64,000 bases of DNA from Candidatus Aminicenantota bacterium (GCA_026393835.1 JAPKZK010000030.1:31956-95955), one strand, 5' to 3'. Positions 1-8,463 are shown, counted from the stretch's first letter. Numbers and translations are program-made. The notes: generated from the sequence alone by a model not told the origin.

Positions 1-896
1 ACGACGTGTTCATAAGTGCATATGCCAGTGGGGAGTATCTGGCCGATGTCGGTCTCGGCAATGGTGGGGAACCCGAAATTGATTGCCCCGGCGGCCTGGG
101 CGTGTTTTTCGTCGTCGATGGGGCCGAAAGCGAGAACAAAAGCAAAAACTCTATTTTTATTATAACTGAGTATTTTTTGATAATCGCCCGGTTTGGCGCC
201 GCCAAAGGAAAGTGCGGCGCGGGTGGCGAAGCCCAGTGCATGGATACAGGCGGTGACGTCGTAACCGAAAGGTACGAGTCGCGTCTCCCAGCCTAATTGG
301 ATGCCTTCTTCCCGGAGTTGTTGGGCCATGGATTTGCCATCCGTGCCGGCGGCGAGGAATACGTAGAGGTTTTTTTCTTGTAATTGGCGGGCGATTTTAA
401 CGGCGATTTCGTTGCTGGGGCAATATCCGACGCAGGCGGCGAAACCGGGGGCGGTGCCGTCTACGAATTCGATGCCCCTTTCGCGCATGATGACGTCGTT
501 GGCCGCGCCCAGCCAGGGGAAACCTTCGACGGGGGCGGACCCGATGCTATACGGAAGTGGGTCCTGGGTATATTTAATGGCTTCTATGATTTCATCGGCG
601 AAGAGCGCGGCCATGCCGGCGTCCAGTGTGTTGCCGAGGTAAGGGAGCCACAGGTCGTCGCCGGGAATGGGCGGCAGGAGTTTTGTGGCTTCTTGTAATA
701 ATTCTTTTAGTCCTTCGAGGGTTTCGATTTTCATGCCCAGCATCCCGTGGGAGATGGGCAGGTAATAAGCGGTATTGGGAAATTTCACCGCGGTGTGGGG
801 CGGTTTTTCCGCCAACGCTTGTAAAAGTTCTTGTTCCGCGCGGGCCACAAGTTTATGCGCGCCGCGTATCGCTCTTGTTGCTATTAATTTCGACAT
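1..896 (-). CDS. acsB: Acetyl-CoA synthase catalytic subunit, N-terminal part (cut by window edge)
   Basis: The reverse strand gives 298 open codons from an ATG at 896, preceded by a GAGGTAA ribosome-binding site, and runs off the left edge. The protein starts MSKLIATRAIRGAHKLV and continues with VKFPNTAYYLPISHGMLG, FVDGTAPGFAACVGYCP and an alanine/glycine-rich stretch. This matches the N-terminal, CODH-docking domain of bacterial acetyl-CoA synthase (AcsB/CdhC). The enzyme condenses a methyl group from the corrinoid protein, CO from CooS and CoA into acetyl-CoA in the cytoplasm. The A-cluster cysteines lie in the missing C-terminal part, so catalytic competence cannot be judged here. It is downstream of cooS on the same strand, separated by a 284-bp repeat-rich spacer. 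Confidence 0.92.
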   Translation of the reverse strand, partial: MSKLIATRAIRGAHKLVARAEQELLQALAEKPPHTAVKFPNTAYYLPISHGMLGMKIETLEGLKELLQEATKLLPPIPGDDLWLPYLGNTLDAGMAALFADEIIEAIKYTQDPLPYSIGSAPVEGFPWLGAANDVIMRERGIEFVDGTAPGFAACVGYCPSNEIAVKIARQLQEKNLYVFLAAGTDGKSMAQQLREEGIQLGWETRLVPFGYDVTACIHALGFATRAALSFGGAKPGDYQKILSYNKNRVFAFVLAFGPIDDEKHAQAAGAINFGFPTIAETDIGQILPTGICTYEHV

Positions 897-921
897 AATA
901 TTACCTCGTTAGAATTGAATT

Positions 922-1180
922 TGAATGATGAATGATGAGTGATGAATGATGAAAAAATAAGAAGAGAAATTGATTATCATCATCATTTTACTTGTTTCCT
1001 GTTTTTTGCTGTTTTGACCGATGCGGTAAACATCAATACTCTTCAAATTTTTTTCCCAATCATTCATCATTTACCTCTCTTTTCATCATTAATTTTTTCC
1101 TCATTCATCATTCATCATTCTATATTCTTATATCCTCTTTTTATTCTTCATCATTCATCATTCATCATTCATCATTCTAT
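922..1180. repeat. ATGATGA/TCATCAT low-complexity repeats in the cooS-acsB spacer
   Basis: The spacer between cooS and acsB holds direct copies of ATGATGAATGATGA at 922-952 and inverted copies (TCATTCATCATTCATCA) at about 1104-1175, so the transcript could fold back on itself. The same element recurs near 15926, 30713, 31213 and 63031. The plus-strand open frame through it is a consequence of the repeat and is not a gene. Function unknown. Confidence 0.7.
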
Positions 1181-3112
1181 TCATATTTCCAACTCTCTTC
1201 TCATATCCATATCATATAAGACACGCTCTTTGCCTTTTTCAATGCCCAGCTTTTTACGTTTCTTGTTTATATGATCGATAATCAAACCGGCCATCTTGGC
1301 CGGGTCCGGCTCAACCGCCCACATGCCGCCGAAAACGGTCTCTAACTCTTTAAATATATAATCGGCAAACACTTTGCTGCCATGAACCGGCAACCCGACC
1401 CCAAATACGGTAAACACCCCCGAAGCCACGAAATAATGCCCGATGGCAATGGCTTTTTCACTCATCCATTCGGGGGCCGCGCCGGCCACGGGGAGATCGG
1501 AAATATCTTTTCCCAGGCCGCCGGTTTTCACCATTTCGGACAGGGCAATTAAAATCCGGCTGTTATCGACGCAGGAACCCGAATGAAGCACCGGGGGAAT
1601 ACCCACGGTTCGACACACTTCAGCCAGGCCTTTGCCCGCGTATTTATCCGCGGCTTCGGGTACGAGAAACCCGGCTTTGGCGCAGGCAATGGCCGAGCAC
1701 CCGGTTTGAACCACCAGTATATCGTTGGCGATCAGTTCCCGTACCAGGTCCACATGAACGCGGTCGTGGGGTACTTTCGGGTTGCCGCAGCCCACCACTC
1801 CGGCGACGCCTTTGATGCGGCCGTTGATGATGTTATCGTTCAGCGGTTTGTATGACCCGCGGAACCGTCCACCCAACATATAGGTAATGGCCTCGTGACT
1901 GAACCCGGCGATCAGGTCCATTTTTTCTTTGGGAATATCGACGCTCTTCCGGTTGGGGAAATTCAATATGGCGTCTCTAACGATATCTTTGGCCACCTGG
2001 AAAGCGTTTTCTTCTGAAAAGGCAAAATGCAAAGCCCCGGGGATGCTTCCTTTGGGGGAGGTTGTAATTAAATGGGTATGACGGCATTTGCATATTTCCG
2101 GCAATGAGGGCATGATGCACTGTACATCCACCACCATGGCTTCTACCGCGCCGGTGGTCACCGCCAGTTCCTGCTGCAGGATATTCCCTGCGATGGGTAA
2201 CCCGTGACGGAGCAGTATTTCATTGGCGGTGCAGCAGATGCCGGCCAGGTTGATGCCGGAAGCGCCTTTTGAATTGGCCAGTTCCAGGAGTTCTTTGTCT
2301 TTGGAAACCAGTACCAGCATTTCCGACAGCACGGGTTCATGGCCGTGCACGACGATATTGACGGCGGTTTCGGAAAGGACCCCGAGGTTAACCTGTCCCC
2401 TTAATGGAGAGGGTGTGCCGAAGAGGATATCCTGTAATTCGGTGGCGATCATGGACCCGCACCAGCCGTCGGCCAATGCGGTTCGTGCGCCGTGCATGAT
2501 AATATTCCGGTGGTCCTGGTCAACGCCCATGGTGGTGCGGTGCATCATTTCAACGATTTCGCGGTCGATGCCGCGGGGCACGATGTCCAGTTTGCGCCAG
2601 ATTGCCTGCCGGGCTTCGGGGGCCAAGCTTATAAATGGGATTTCCCCTTCCTGACGTCCGAAATTCTCCAATGCTTTTTCCGCGACTTCGCGGCCGAGGT
2701 CTTCTTTTGTTTTCCCTTCGACGGATACTCCCAGGATTTGGGCGACTTTGCGAAGTTTGGCGACATCTTTAATGGTATACCCGGCATCGGGGTGGGTGGC
2801 GGCCAGGAGTAATGCATTGGCCACATCGCGGCCGTGGTCGGAATGTGCGGCGGCGCCGGCGGCGATCATGCGTCCGAAATTACGGGCCACGATGATTTCC
2901 GCTGTGGCCCCGCATACGCCTTTTTGGGGGCCAGCGCCAAAGGGATCGATGCGGCAGGGTCCCATATAACAATTACGGCAGCAAATGCCCAACTCGCCGA
3001 AACCGCAGCGCGGTTCTTGTTGCTCCGAGCGGTCCCAGACGGTTTCTATTCCTTCCCGACCGGCTTTCTCCAGCATATAATTAACAGCTCCATCTAAACT
3101 TTTTTGTTTCAT
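1181..3112 (-). CDS. cooS: Anaerobic carbon monoxide dehydrogenase catalytic subunit
   Basis: A 643-residue protein, about the usual size of nickel CO dehydrogenases (CooS/AcsA). It interconverts CO and CO2 and feeds CO to acetyl-CoA synthase. The D/B-cluster cysteines are visible near residues 36, 44, 45, 48, 53 and 67 (RCGFGELGICC, CYMGPC, KGVCGAT). C-cluster segments follow: GICCTANE, VDVQCIMPS, VVGCGNPK, QTGCSAIACAKAG and HSGSCVDNSR. I chose the ATG at 3112 because AAGGAAAG sits just upstream; an in-frame ATG at 3136 would add eight residues (MDPKKESN) without a better site. It lies between the oxidoreductase gene and acsB, all on the minus strand, so it belongs to a Wood-Ljungdahl operon or regulon. 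Confidence 0.96.
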   Translation of the reverse strand: MKQKSLDGAVNYMLEKAGREGIETVWDRSEQQEPRCGFGELGICCRNCYMGPCRIDPFGAGPQKGVCGATAEIIVARNFGRMIAAGAAAHSDHGRDVANALLLAATHPDAGYTIKDVAKLRKVAQILGVSVEGKTKEDLGREVAEKALENFGRQEGEIPFISLAPEARQAIWRKLDIVPRGIDREIVEMMHRTTMGVDQDHRNIIMHGARTALADGWCGSMIATELQDILFGTPSPLRGQVNLGVLSETAVNIVVHGHEPVLSEMLVLVSKDKELLELANSKGASGINLAGICCTANEILLRHGLPIAGNILQQELAVTTGAVEAMVVDVQCIMPSLPEICKCRHTHLITTSPKGSIPGALHFAFSEENAFQVAKDIVRDAILNFPNRKSVDIPKEKMDLIAGFSHEAITYMLGGRFRGSYKPLNDNIINGRIKGVAGVVGCGNPKVPHDRVHVDLVRELIANDILVVQTGCSAIACAKAGFLVPEAADKYAGKGLAEVCRTVGIPPVLHSGSCVDNSRILIALSEMVKTGGLGKDISDLPVAGAAPEWMSEKAIAIGHYFVASGVFTVFGVGLPVHGSKVFADYIFKELETVFGGMWAVEPDPAKMAGLIIDHINKKRKKLGIEKGKERVLYDMDMRRELEI

Positions 3113-3130
3113 GTTGCTTTCCTTTTTTGG

Positions 3131-3206
3131 GTCCACTGATTACACTGATTTTCACAGATTTTTTTATTGATTTTATAATCCGTGTTAATCTGTGTAATCT
3201 GTGGAC
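3131..3206. repeat. Imperfect hairpin, GATTACACTGATT family
   Basis: Two 30-base arms (3131-3160 and 3177-3206) are inverted copies with about 25 of 30 positions paired. The arms begin GTCCACTGATTACACTGATT and end AATCTGTGTAATCTGTGGAC. It fills the gap between the oxidoreductase gene and cooS. A second member of the family lies at 29955-30034. It could act as an mRNA processing or stabilising structure, but nothing in the sequence proves this. Confidence 0.7.
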
Positions 3207-3216
3207 TATTCTTTTT

Positions 3217-4506
3217 TCATCCCCCGGTGTTATAATACCTTCCTAATTCTTTTTCACCACCGTACTTCAACAGCGTCCCATAATTGAACCTATCGCTCAA
3301 CAACTCATCTTCAAACGACGACACATCCGCTTTCCGCTGGATCAACGACAACAGCACACCGGCATTATCGATCTTCCCCAGTAAAATAATACCTTTAATA
3401 TGGCTCTTACTGTCGATAACAATCTTTTTATAAACATTCCGCTCCGGCTGATTCAACACCAATGTTTTGTATTTAGATTCCTCCTTCGGCGAAGTAACTC
3501 CGAAAGAGATAATCGACACATCGCAAACATTAAGCGAATTCATACCGATTGCGCCGTTATAATCGGTTTTCTTACCGATGATATTAAGCCCGGCAATACG
3601 CCCCTGCTGAACCGCACAGGTCCACAGAGCATTGACCGTATAATCTTCAATGGCAATATCGAAAGCCTCAGCCACATCCCCTGCGGCGAAAATATTTTCA
3701 TGATCCGTCTGCATAGTCGAATCGGTGACGATTCCCCTGCGCACGGCGACCCCGGCGGCTTGCGCCAATTGGATATTGGGCGTCACACCTTTGGCCACGA
3801 TCAAAATATCGCAATCCAGTACCTGGCCCCGGTCTGTTTTCACACCTTTCAACCGGTTGTCCCGGCTTATGATTTCCGTAATACCTGCCGGCTGAAGTAT
3901 CTCGATATTGTTTTCCCGGAGCTGACCGGCGATGATTTGCCCGGCAGCATAATCGAGCACCTGGGACAATACCTGTTTAGAACTGACAACCATCGTGGTT
4001 CTTAACCCGCACATATTCAATGCCACAGCGGCCTTGACGCCGATTAACCCGCCGCCGAAAACAACGGCGCGCTTCGCATCCGCATCCCGGATATTTTCTT
4101 TTATGGCTTCCACGTCCGCTAAATTTCGCAGTACGAATATGCCTTTATCGTTGGGCATTCCGTCCGGCAATTTGGCCGACGCGCCCACGGCGATTAATAT
4201 CCTGTCATAATTAAACGTACGGCCATTATCACAGACCACCCGGCGCTGGGCCGCGTTTAATTCCACCACCCGAAACCCCGGCCCGGTATGTAATTCAACC
4301 CCCATCTCTTTATGAAACTCTTCTTCGCGGTACAACAGTTTTTCTTTATCGATGGAACCCGCCAAATAATAAGAAAGAAGGCACCTGGAATAAAGGGGCT
4401 GGGCTTCATCCGATAACTGGATGATGGAACTCTGCCGGTCATGTTTCCGAATAGACTCGATGGCCGCCGTACCCGCACCGCTGTTACCGATAATTAAAAT
4501 ATTCAT
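3217..4506 (-). CDS. FAD-dependent pyridine nucleotide-disulphide-type oxidoreductase of the CODH cluster
   Basis: A 429-residue flavoprotein of the NADH:rubredoxin / NADH oxidase-like family. The N-terminal FAD-binding fold has GNSGAGTAAIES, the central NAD(P)H-binding fold has VVFGGGLIGVKAAVAL near residue 150, and the second FAD motif is IFAAGDVAEAF. No redox-active CxxxxC disulphide is evident. The start overlaps the upstream ferredoxin gene by 4 bases, so the two are translationally coupled. In acetogens and other CODH-bearing anaerobes a CooS, CooF and FAD/NAD oxidoreductase set is thought to pass electrons from CO to NAD(P)+; that role is inferred here from gene order. It could instead serve peroxide or oxygen detoxification. 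Confidence 0.88.
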   Translation of the reverse strand: MNILIIGNSGAGTAAIESIRKHDRQSSIIQLSDEAQPLYSRCLLSYYLAGSIDKEKLLYREEEFHKEMGVELHTGPGFRVVELNAAQRRVVCDNGRTFNYDRILIAVGASAKLPDGMPNDKGIFVLRNLADVEAIKENIRDADAKRAVVFGGGLIGVKAAVALNMCGLRTTMVVSSKQVLSQVLDYAAGQIIAGQLRENNIEILQPAGITEIISRDNRLKGVKTDRGQVLDCDILIVAKGVTPNIQLAQAAGVAVRRGIVTDSTMQTDHENIFAAGDVAEAFDIAIEDYTVNALWTCAVQQGRIAGLNIIGKKTDYNGAIGMNSLNVCDVSIISFGVTSPKEESKYKTLVLNQPERNVYKKIVIDSKSHIKGIILLGKIDNAGVLLSLIQRKADVSSFEDELLSDRFNYGTLLKYGGEKELGRYYNTGG

Positions 4507-4982
4507 AACTGCTCCTTGGCCATTTCTTCCGGCTCACAATACACCAACGCCCCGGTAGGACAGGCGACAATACAAGCCGGGGTTTCCAGGTCCGGGCAGA
4601 AATCGCATTTTAAGGCCTGGTGCATATTCTCATTTTTAACGATGGCCCCCACCGGGCAAATCATAATACAGGACCAACAACCCACGCATTTATCCAACCT
4701 TACCACAATGTCCCCGGTCTTTTCATCTTTATGGATGCCGCCGGAAATACAGGCTTGCTCACACAAAGGCTCTTCGCAATGGCGGCACTGGATAGCCACT
4801 GCCCGCACCCGCTGCAAAGTTCCTTTTTCATCGATAAATTCCACGCGAATCCGGGACCTGGGTACTTCCTTCTCCTGCAAAGCGCCGACAAGATTTTTCG
4901 ATTCCGAATGCGCCGCCGCACACGCCAGCTCACACGACCGACAAGCTAAACATTGCGCTATTTTGCAATATACTTTTTTCAT
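4503..4982 (-). CDS. cooF: CooF-type 4Fe-4S ferredoxin
   Basis: A 159-residue iron-sulphur protein with four cysteine motifs: CLACRSCELAC near residue 13, CRHCEEPLCEQAC near 67, CVGCWSCIMICP near 99 and CDFCPDLETPACIVACP near 126. This fits four [4Fe-4S] clusters and the CooF/HycB-like electron-carrier family. It should take electrons from the CooS D-cluster and hand them to the adjacent flavoprotein. It overlaps both neighbours by 4 bases (cooC upstream, the oxidoreductase downstream), so the three genes form one translation-coupled block. The symbol is used for the family. Confidence 0.9.
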   Translation of the reverse strand: MKKVYCKIAQCLACRSCELACAAAHSESKNLVGALQEKEVPRSRIRVEFIDEKGTLQRVRAVAIQCRHCEEPLCEQACISGGIHKDEKTGDIVVRLDKCVGCWSCIMICPVGAIVKNENMHQALKCDFCPDLETPACIVACPTGALVYCEPEEMAKEQL

Positions 4983-5794
4983 TTTGCCTCCGGCGGCCAG
5001 GGGGCTCCTTTTGAAAAAGCCGCCCCCTGGACCCCCGCAAAAACTTTTGTTAAGAATTCATCTATTTGTTTTATTATTGCATTGTCATGGGGAAGCTGCC
5101 AGACACTTTGACCGTTCTCCGCTAACTCCGCTAACTCCACATCATCCGGTAACCCTACTACAAAATCAGCCCCGGCGGCAACCTGTATATCATTAACATA
5201 CGTAGGTAATTCAAGTCCCCGGAGCCGGTTGACAATAATCGCCAACTGCTTGTACTTCATTCCCATTTCACGCGCTAGACCATGAAGGCGCCTGACTGTT
5301 TCAAGGCCCATTTGCGATGGATCTGTTACCATGATCAACAGGTCCACTTCTTGCACAATGCGCCGCGACAGGTTCTCTAAACCGGCTTCGTTATCCAGTA
5401 CGACATAGGGATAGCTGGAGGAAATTTCCGCCAGTACGGACTTTAAAACATTGTTGGCATAGCAATAACAGCCTGGGCCTTCGGGGCGGCCCATGGCGAT
5501 CAGATCGAAATCTTTTGCTTCCACGAGACACTCGGCAATTTTCATTTCCAGTAGTTCTTGTTTTGAAATGCCAATGGCCATGCCTTTGGAAGCAATTTCC
5601 CGTGCTTCTTCGCGTACGCCGCCCACTGTTTTTTGTACCGCAACCCCCAGGGCGGCGTCCAGGCAAGTATTGGGATCGGCATCGACGGCCAGGACGGGTT
5701 TACGTTCTTGATTGATCAATCGGCTGATTAAAAGAGCGGCGATCGTCGTTTTGCCGACGCCGCCTTTACCGGTAACAGCGATTAAGTAACTCAT
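4979..5794 (-). CDS. cooC: CooC-type nickel-insertion ATPase (copy 1)
   Basis: A 271-residue MinD/SIMIBI-class P-loop ATPase beginning MSYLIAVTGKGGVGKTT, with a deviant Walker A at residues 9-16 and VDADPN after strand 2. The CxC motif GPGCYCYANN near the middle matches the pair of cysteines that bind Ni/Zn at the CooC dimer interface. CooC proteins use ATP to mature the nickel C-cluster of CO dehydrogenase, and related AcsF acts on acetyl-CoA synthase. It overlaps cooF by 4 bases. The C-terminal tail after the MinD core is short and unremarkable. A second, divergent copy follows upstream. Confidence 0.92.
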   Translation of the reverse strand: MSYLIAVTGKGGVGKTTIAALLISRLINQERKPVLAVDADPNTCLDAALGVAVQKTVGGVREEAREIASKGMAIGISKQELLEMKIAECLVEAKDFDLIAMGRPEGPGCYCYANNVLKSVLAEISSSYPYVVLDNEAGLENLSRRIVQEVDLLIMVTDPSQMGLETVRRLHGLAREMGMKYKQLAIIVNRLRGLELPTYVNDIQVAAGADFVVGLPDDVELAELAENGQSVWQLPHDNAIIKQIDEFLTKVFAGVQGAAFSKGAPWPPEAK

Positions 5795-5849
5795 AATAAA
5801 AGCTTTTTTAGGGGGTTAAGGGGGGCGATTTTCTCGAAAAAAGCCCCCC

Positions 5850-6617
5850 TTATTTCAGCTTCTCCAAGATTTCCTCAAATCGGTTCATCATTTCATCACT
5901 CAGACCATCTAAGACAGACAAACCGTTCCTATCGTTGCGGCGGATTTCTTCCGAATAAGGAATAACCCCCAGTAGATCGTGATTTGGAAACGCATTGCGA
6001 ATAAACTCCTCATCGTTGGTTCCGTTTACTTTATTAGCCACGAAGCGGATATTTTTAAGGCCGATTTCATGGGCCATGCGGATAATTTTATAAGCCGAAT
6101 CAATGGAACGTTGGCCCGGTTCGATGACCACGATCATACAATCAACGCCCCGGGAAGTAGCGCGGCCCAGGTGTTCGATGCCGGCTTCCATATCCATTAT
6201 TAATGCTTCATTTTTATTTAAGACCAGGTCCATGACCAGGGCGCGGATCAGGACATTTTCCGGGCAGGCGCAGCCGCTGCCGCCCTGTTCCACTGCACCA
6301 AGAACCAGTAAAGCAACTCCCTGGTGAACAAAGGCATACGCATCGGCAATATCGGAAACTTCCGGGTTCAGTTTAAAAACCTGGCCGTATTGTTTCACTT
6401 TCGCGCCGGTTCGTGCTTCGATCAAGGCCACCTGTTTGGAAATAGGAATAATCTCCGCCTGTTTATCTTCGGGGATACCCAGCGCCGCGGCCAGGTTCGC
6501 ATCCGGGTCGGCATCCAGGGCCAGGACTTTCTGCCCCTGGCGTGCCGACAAAAGAGCCAGGGCAGCGGCCAGGGTCGATTTCCCGACACCACCTTTACCC
6601 GATATTGCGATTTTCAT
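5850..6617 (-). CDS. CooC/AcsF-type nickel-insertion ATPase (copy 2)
   Basis: A 255-residue paralogue of the downstream CooC with the P-loop GKGGVGKSTLAAALALL, LDADPDANLA and the CxC motif GGSGCACPEN. The family matures nickel sites in CODH (CooC) or ACS (AcsF). Two copies in one cluster suggests a division of labour between CooS and AcsB, but the sequence alone does not say which serves which. It lies 55 bases upstream of copy 1 on the same strand, so co-transcription is likely. Upstream, a long hairpin separates it from the methyltransferase gene. Confidence 0.9.
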   Translation of the reverse strand: MKIAISGKGGVGKSTLAAALALLSARQGQKVLALDADPDANLAAALGIPEDKQAEIIPISKQVALIEARTGAKVKQYGQVFKLNPEVSDIADAYAFVHQGVALLVLGAVEQGGSGCACPENVLIRALVMDLVLNKNEALIMDMEAGIEHLGRATSRGVDCMIVVIEPGQRSIDSAYKIIRMAHEIGLKNIRFVANKVNGTNDEEFIRNAFPNHDLLGVIPYSEEIRRNDRNGLSVLDGLSDEMMNRFEEILEKLK

Positions 6618-6628
6618 TTTAATTTTTT

Positions 6629-6738
6629 AGCCACGGACGAACACGGACAATCTCGGACAATTCTTTTTCGTGTTCTTAGCAGCTCTTTTTTTTATTTTCA
6701 TGTTTTTAGTCAGTGTCCGTCCGTGTTCGTCCGTGGCC
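6629..6738. repeat. Long hairpin, CCACGGACGAACACGG family
   Basis: The 18-base arms at 6631-6648 (CCACGGACGAACACGGAC) and 6719-6736 are perfect inverted copies about 70 bases apart, with further partial copies in the loop. The hairpin fills the spacer between the MetE-like gene and cooC copy 2. A single arm of the same family lies at 53553-53584. No T-run follows, so a classic intrinsic terminator is not supported. Confidence 0.75.
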
Positions 6739-6771
6739 AGTGTTTTAATTCGTGTTAATTCGTGGGCCTTC

Positions 6772-7863
6772 TTAGGGCGTGGTCGCCGACCACCCGTACT
6801 TTTCCCGCATGGTTTTTGATAGGAGAGATACCATTTCAAACACTCTTTCCGCATCCGCAGGGTCCATGGAACCCGTTCCGCAGGAAGGTGTAACAATTGC
6901 CTGCTCAGCGATCAACTGTTTATCAATACCTTTAGACGCCAGGTTATCCATCATCTTTTCAAAATGAGTTACCAGGGAATCAACGGACTGTTGGCGGATG
7001 GCCGTCGACGTAGGGACCACACCCCAGGCCAACATACCGCCGCGCTCCAGGTGGGCTTTGACTGCTTCCGGGTACATGGCGATGGTCTCGCTGTATCCAA
7101 AAGCATCGAAGTTTACGATATCCACGCCCGCATCCATCAGGATACTCCATTCCGTATTGCCGCAGCAGTGAATACCGGCAATCCCATTGTCCGCATGCAC
7201 GGCGGCGATCATTTCCTCCAGGTGCGCTACCACGGCCTCGCGGTCCACCGAAATATAAGTGGAACTGCCAAACCCTGAAAGAATCGGTTCATCGATGAAG
7301 CAGATTACCTTTTCGGCGAAAGGTTGGAATTTCCGTATTTGCCAGCGGCATTTCATGGCCAGGGCTTTGATCACCACATCGCGGAACTCCTCATTATAGT
7401 AGATGGCGCGTTTGTTTTCATCCACGATGGTCAGGGCGAAACTGCAAGGCCCTGTGGTTTGAACTTTTACAAAAGGCAATTTACGTCCCAGGGATTGCAG
7501 CCGTTTTTCCATGACGTAAAGGCCCCTGGCGAATTCCGGGCTGATGTTTGCCGGGGAGAAATCACCGTCGCCTTCGGCCGGTTCCATGGCTTCCATATAG
7601 AATTCATAAAATTCGGCAAAGGCTTCGGAATAATCGCCGGAGGTGTCGAAATACATCCGGCCTTTTTCCCGGTCGATCACGACGCGGGGCATATGTTCGG
7701 AGTATTGAATTTCCATTTGTTCATTCAGGCTCAATTTCGGCAATTGGGGCCAGAAAGGCGCTTCTACTAACCTGGACATTGAAACATCCACCGCATGCGC
7801 GGCATCTTCAAACGGCATACTGCCGATGCCGGTGGCAAGGAATTTAGGTTTTATAGGATTCAT
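6772..7863 (-). CDS. Short MetE-like (core-MetE / UROD superfamily) methyltransferase
   Basis: A 363-residue TIM-barrel protein of the MetE/uroporphyrinogen-decarboxylase superfamily, about half the length of full MetE, so it has only the catalytic barrel. It begins with FLATGIGSMPFEDA, typical of MetE-C domains. The zinc-site residues are visible: His and Cys in GIHCCGNTEW (HxC) and a distal Cys in TPSCGTGSM. Known short MetE relatives include folate-independent methionine synthases that take the methyl group from a corrinoid protein, and corrinoid methyltransferases such as MtaA/MtbA. Sitting directly upstream of the CODH/ACS genes, it plausibly draws on the methylated corrinoid iron-sulphur protein. 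That substrate is inference; the zinc-dependent methyltransferase fold is well supported. Confidence 0.8.
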   Translation of the reverse strand: MNPIKPKFLATGIGSMPFEDAAHAVDVSMSRLVEAPFWPQLPKLSLNEQMEIQYSEHMPRVVIDREKGRMYFDTSGDYSEAFAEFYEFYMEAMEPAEGDGDFSPANISPEFARGLYVMEKRLQSLGRKLPFVKVQTTGPCSFALTIVDENKRAIYYNEEFRDVVIKALAMKCRWQIRKFQPFAEKVICFIDEPILSGFGSSTYISVDREAVVAHLEEMIAAVHADNGIAGIHCCGNTEWSILMDAGVDIVNFDAFGYSETIAMYPEAVKAHLERGGMLAWGVVPTSTAIRQQSVDSLVTHFEKMMDNLASKGIDKQLIAEQAIVTPSCGTGSMDPADAERVFEMVSLLSKTMREKYGWSATTP

Positions 7864-8108
7864 GGCTTCACCTCTCCATCGTTTATCATTCAGAATTCAT
7901 TACTCATCATTGAATTCATGATGAGCTTCCGCCCTTCATTTAAGGCAGTTGAGAAAAATGTTCCTTTTTCCCATTGGCTTACGAGTGAATTTGGGATTTT
8001 CTTCATTAGACTCAAGAGTTGGAATCGATTTTTAATAGTACCATATATAATAGGAAAATTCAACACCGATTTCAATTGGAGTGTAGGCGTACAACCATGG
8101 CCAAAAAT

Positions 8109-8134
8109 GTACAACTAAAGTTGTACGTTTTTTT
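8109..8134. promoter_or_regulatory. GTACAACT palindrome with flanking T-run
   Basis: GTACAACT-AA-AGTTGTAC is a perfect palindrome, followed by GTTTTTTT on the plus strand and flanked by AAAAAT on the other side. The two-base centre fits an operator for a dimeric regulator, while the flanking T-runs fit a small bidirectional terminator. Related half-sites (TACAACC) lie just before and after it. Confidence 0.45.
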
Positions 8135-8172
8135 AAATTATAAATACAACCAAATATACAACCTTTGGTGTA

Positions 8173-8200
8173 TTGACAATGTCAATTATTATGCTAAAGT
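8173..8200 (+). promoter_or_regulatory. Candidate sigma-70 promoter for the RiPP cluster
   Basis: TTGACA at 8173-8178 and TAAAGT at 8195-8200 are separated by 16 bases. The -35 is consensus and the -10 is weak. The -35 forms part of a small inverted repeat, TTGACAATGTCAA, which might be an operator. It lies about 180 bases before the remnant reading frame and 265 before the first radical SAM gene. Confidence 0.4.
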
Positions 8201-8381
8201 ATAGAATAAAAATTGTTTTCAATTTGGCGTTTCAATTTTGATTTATCGTTTAAATAAAATTTGTTTTTCCTCATTTTTTAAATTTCTTGAGGAAATATTA
8301 AAAAAATTTCAGCGACCCCTTAATGGCGGGAGCTTGTCCGCAAAAAAGTCATGAAGAAGAAATAACTTGCCTATGATAATC

Positions 8382-8453
8382 ATGAAAGTAAAACTTATTC
8401 ATCCTAAAGACGACAGCATCGATTATTTAAAACATTTGAAGAATATAAAGTGA
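8382..8453 (+). pseudogene. N-terminal remnant of a radical SAM gene (23 codons)
   Basis: An ATG at 8382 opens 23 codons ending at TGA 8451-8453. The peptide begins MKVKLIHPKDDSIDYLKHLK. Its first eight residues match the N-termini of the downstream radical SAM paralogues (MKIKLIYPKQ and MKVKLIYPSV), after which similarity stops. This looks like the stub left after deletion of a seventh tandem paralogue, ten bases before the intact gene. A tiny leader peptide copied from the gene start is the alternative. No strong ribosome-binding site is seen. Confidence 0.5.
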
Positions 8454-8463
8454 GGCCCCGACC

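Larger units (their letters stand above)
7864..8463. other. Divergent intergenic region between the CODH and RiPP clusters
   Basis: Six hundred bases between two divergently transcribed clusters. It holds an 18-base palindrome (8109-8126), a candidate plus-strand promoter (8173-8200) and a 23-codon radical-SAM N-terminal remnant (8382-8453), listed separately. A degenerate TCATCATTGAATTCATGATGA segment lies at about 7905-7925. I looked for a cobalamin riboswitch, as expected ahead of B12-dependent enzymes, and saw none of its conserved boxes. Confidence 0.6.

Noticed and set aside
6..898. Plus-strand open frames across the left edge
   Set aside because: They are antisense shadows of acsB, whose minus-strand product matches acetyl-CoA synthase well.
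939..1274. Plus-strand frames rich in His, Ser and Phe
   Set aside because: They arise from TCATCAT repeats and lack a ribosome-binding site.
7890..8114. 74-codon minus-strand frame in the divergent spacer
   Set aside because: No ribosome-binding site, no recognisable family, and its start lies beside the GTACAACT palindrome.
7864..8463. Cobalamin or SAM riboswitch
   Set aside because: None of the conserved boxes or helices of these riboswitches was found on either strand.
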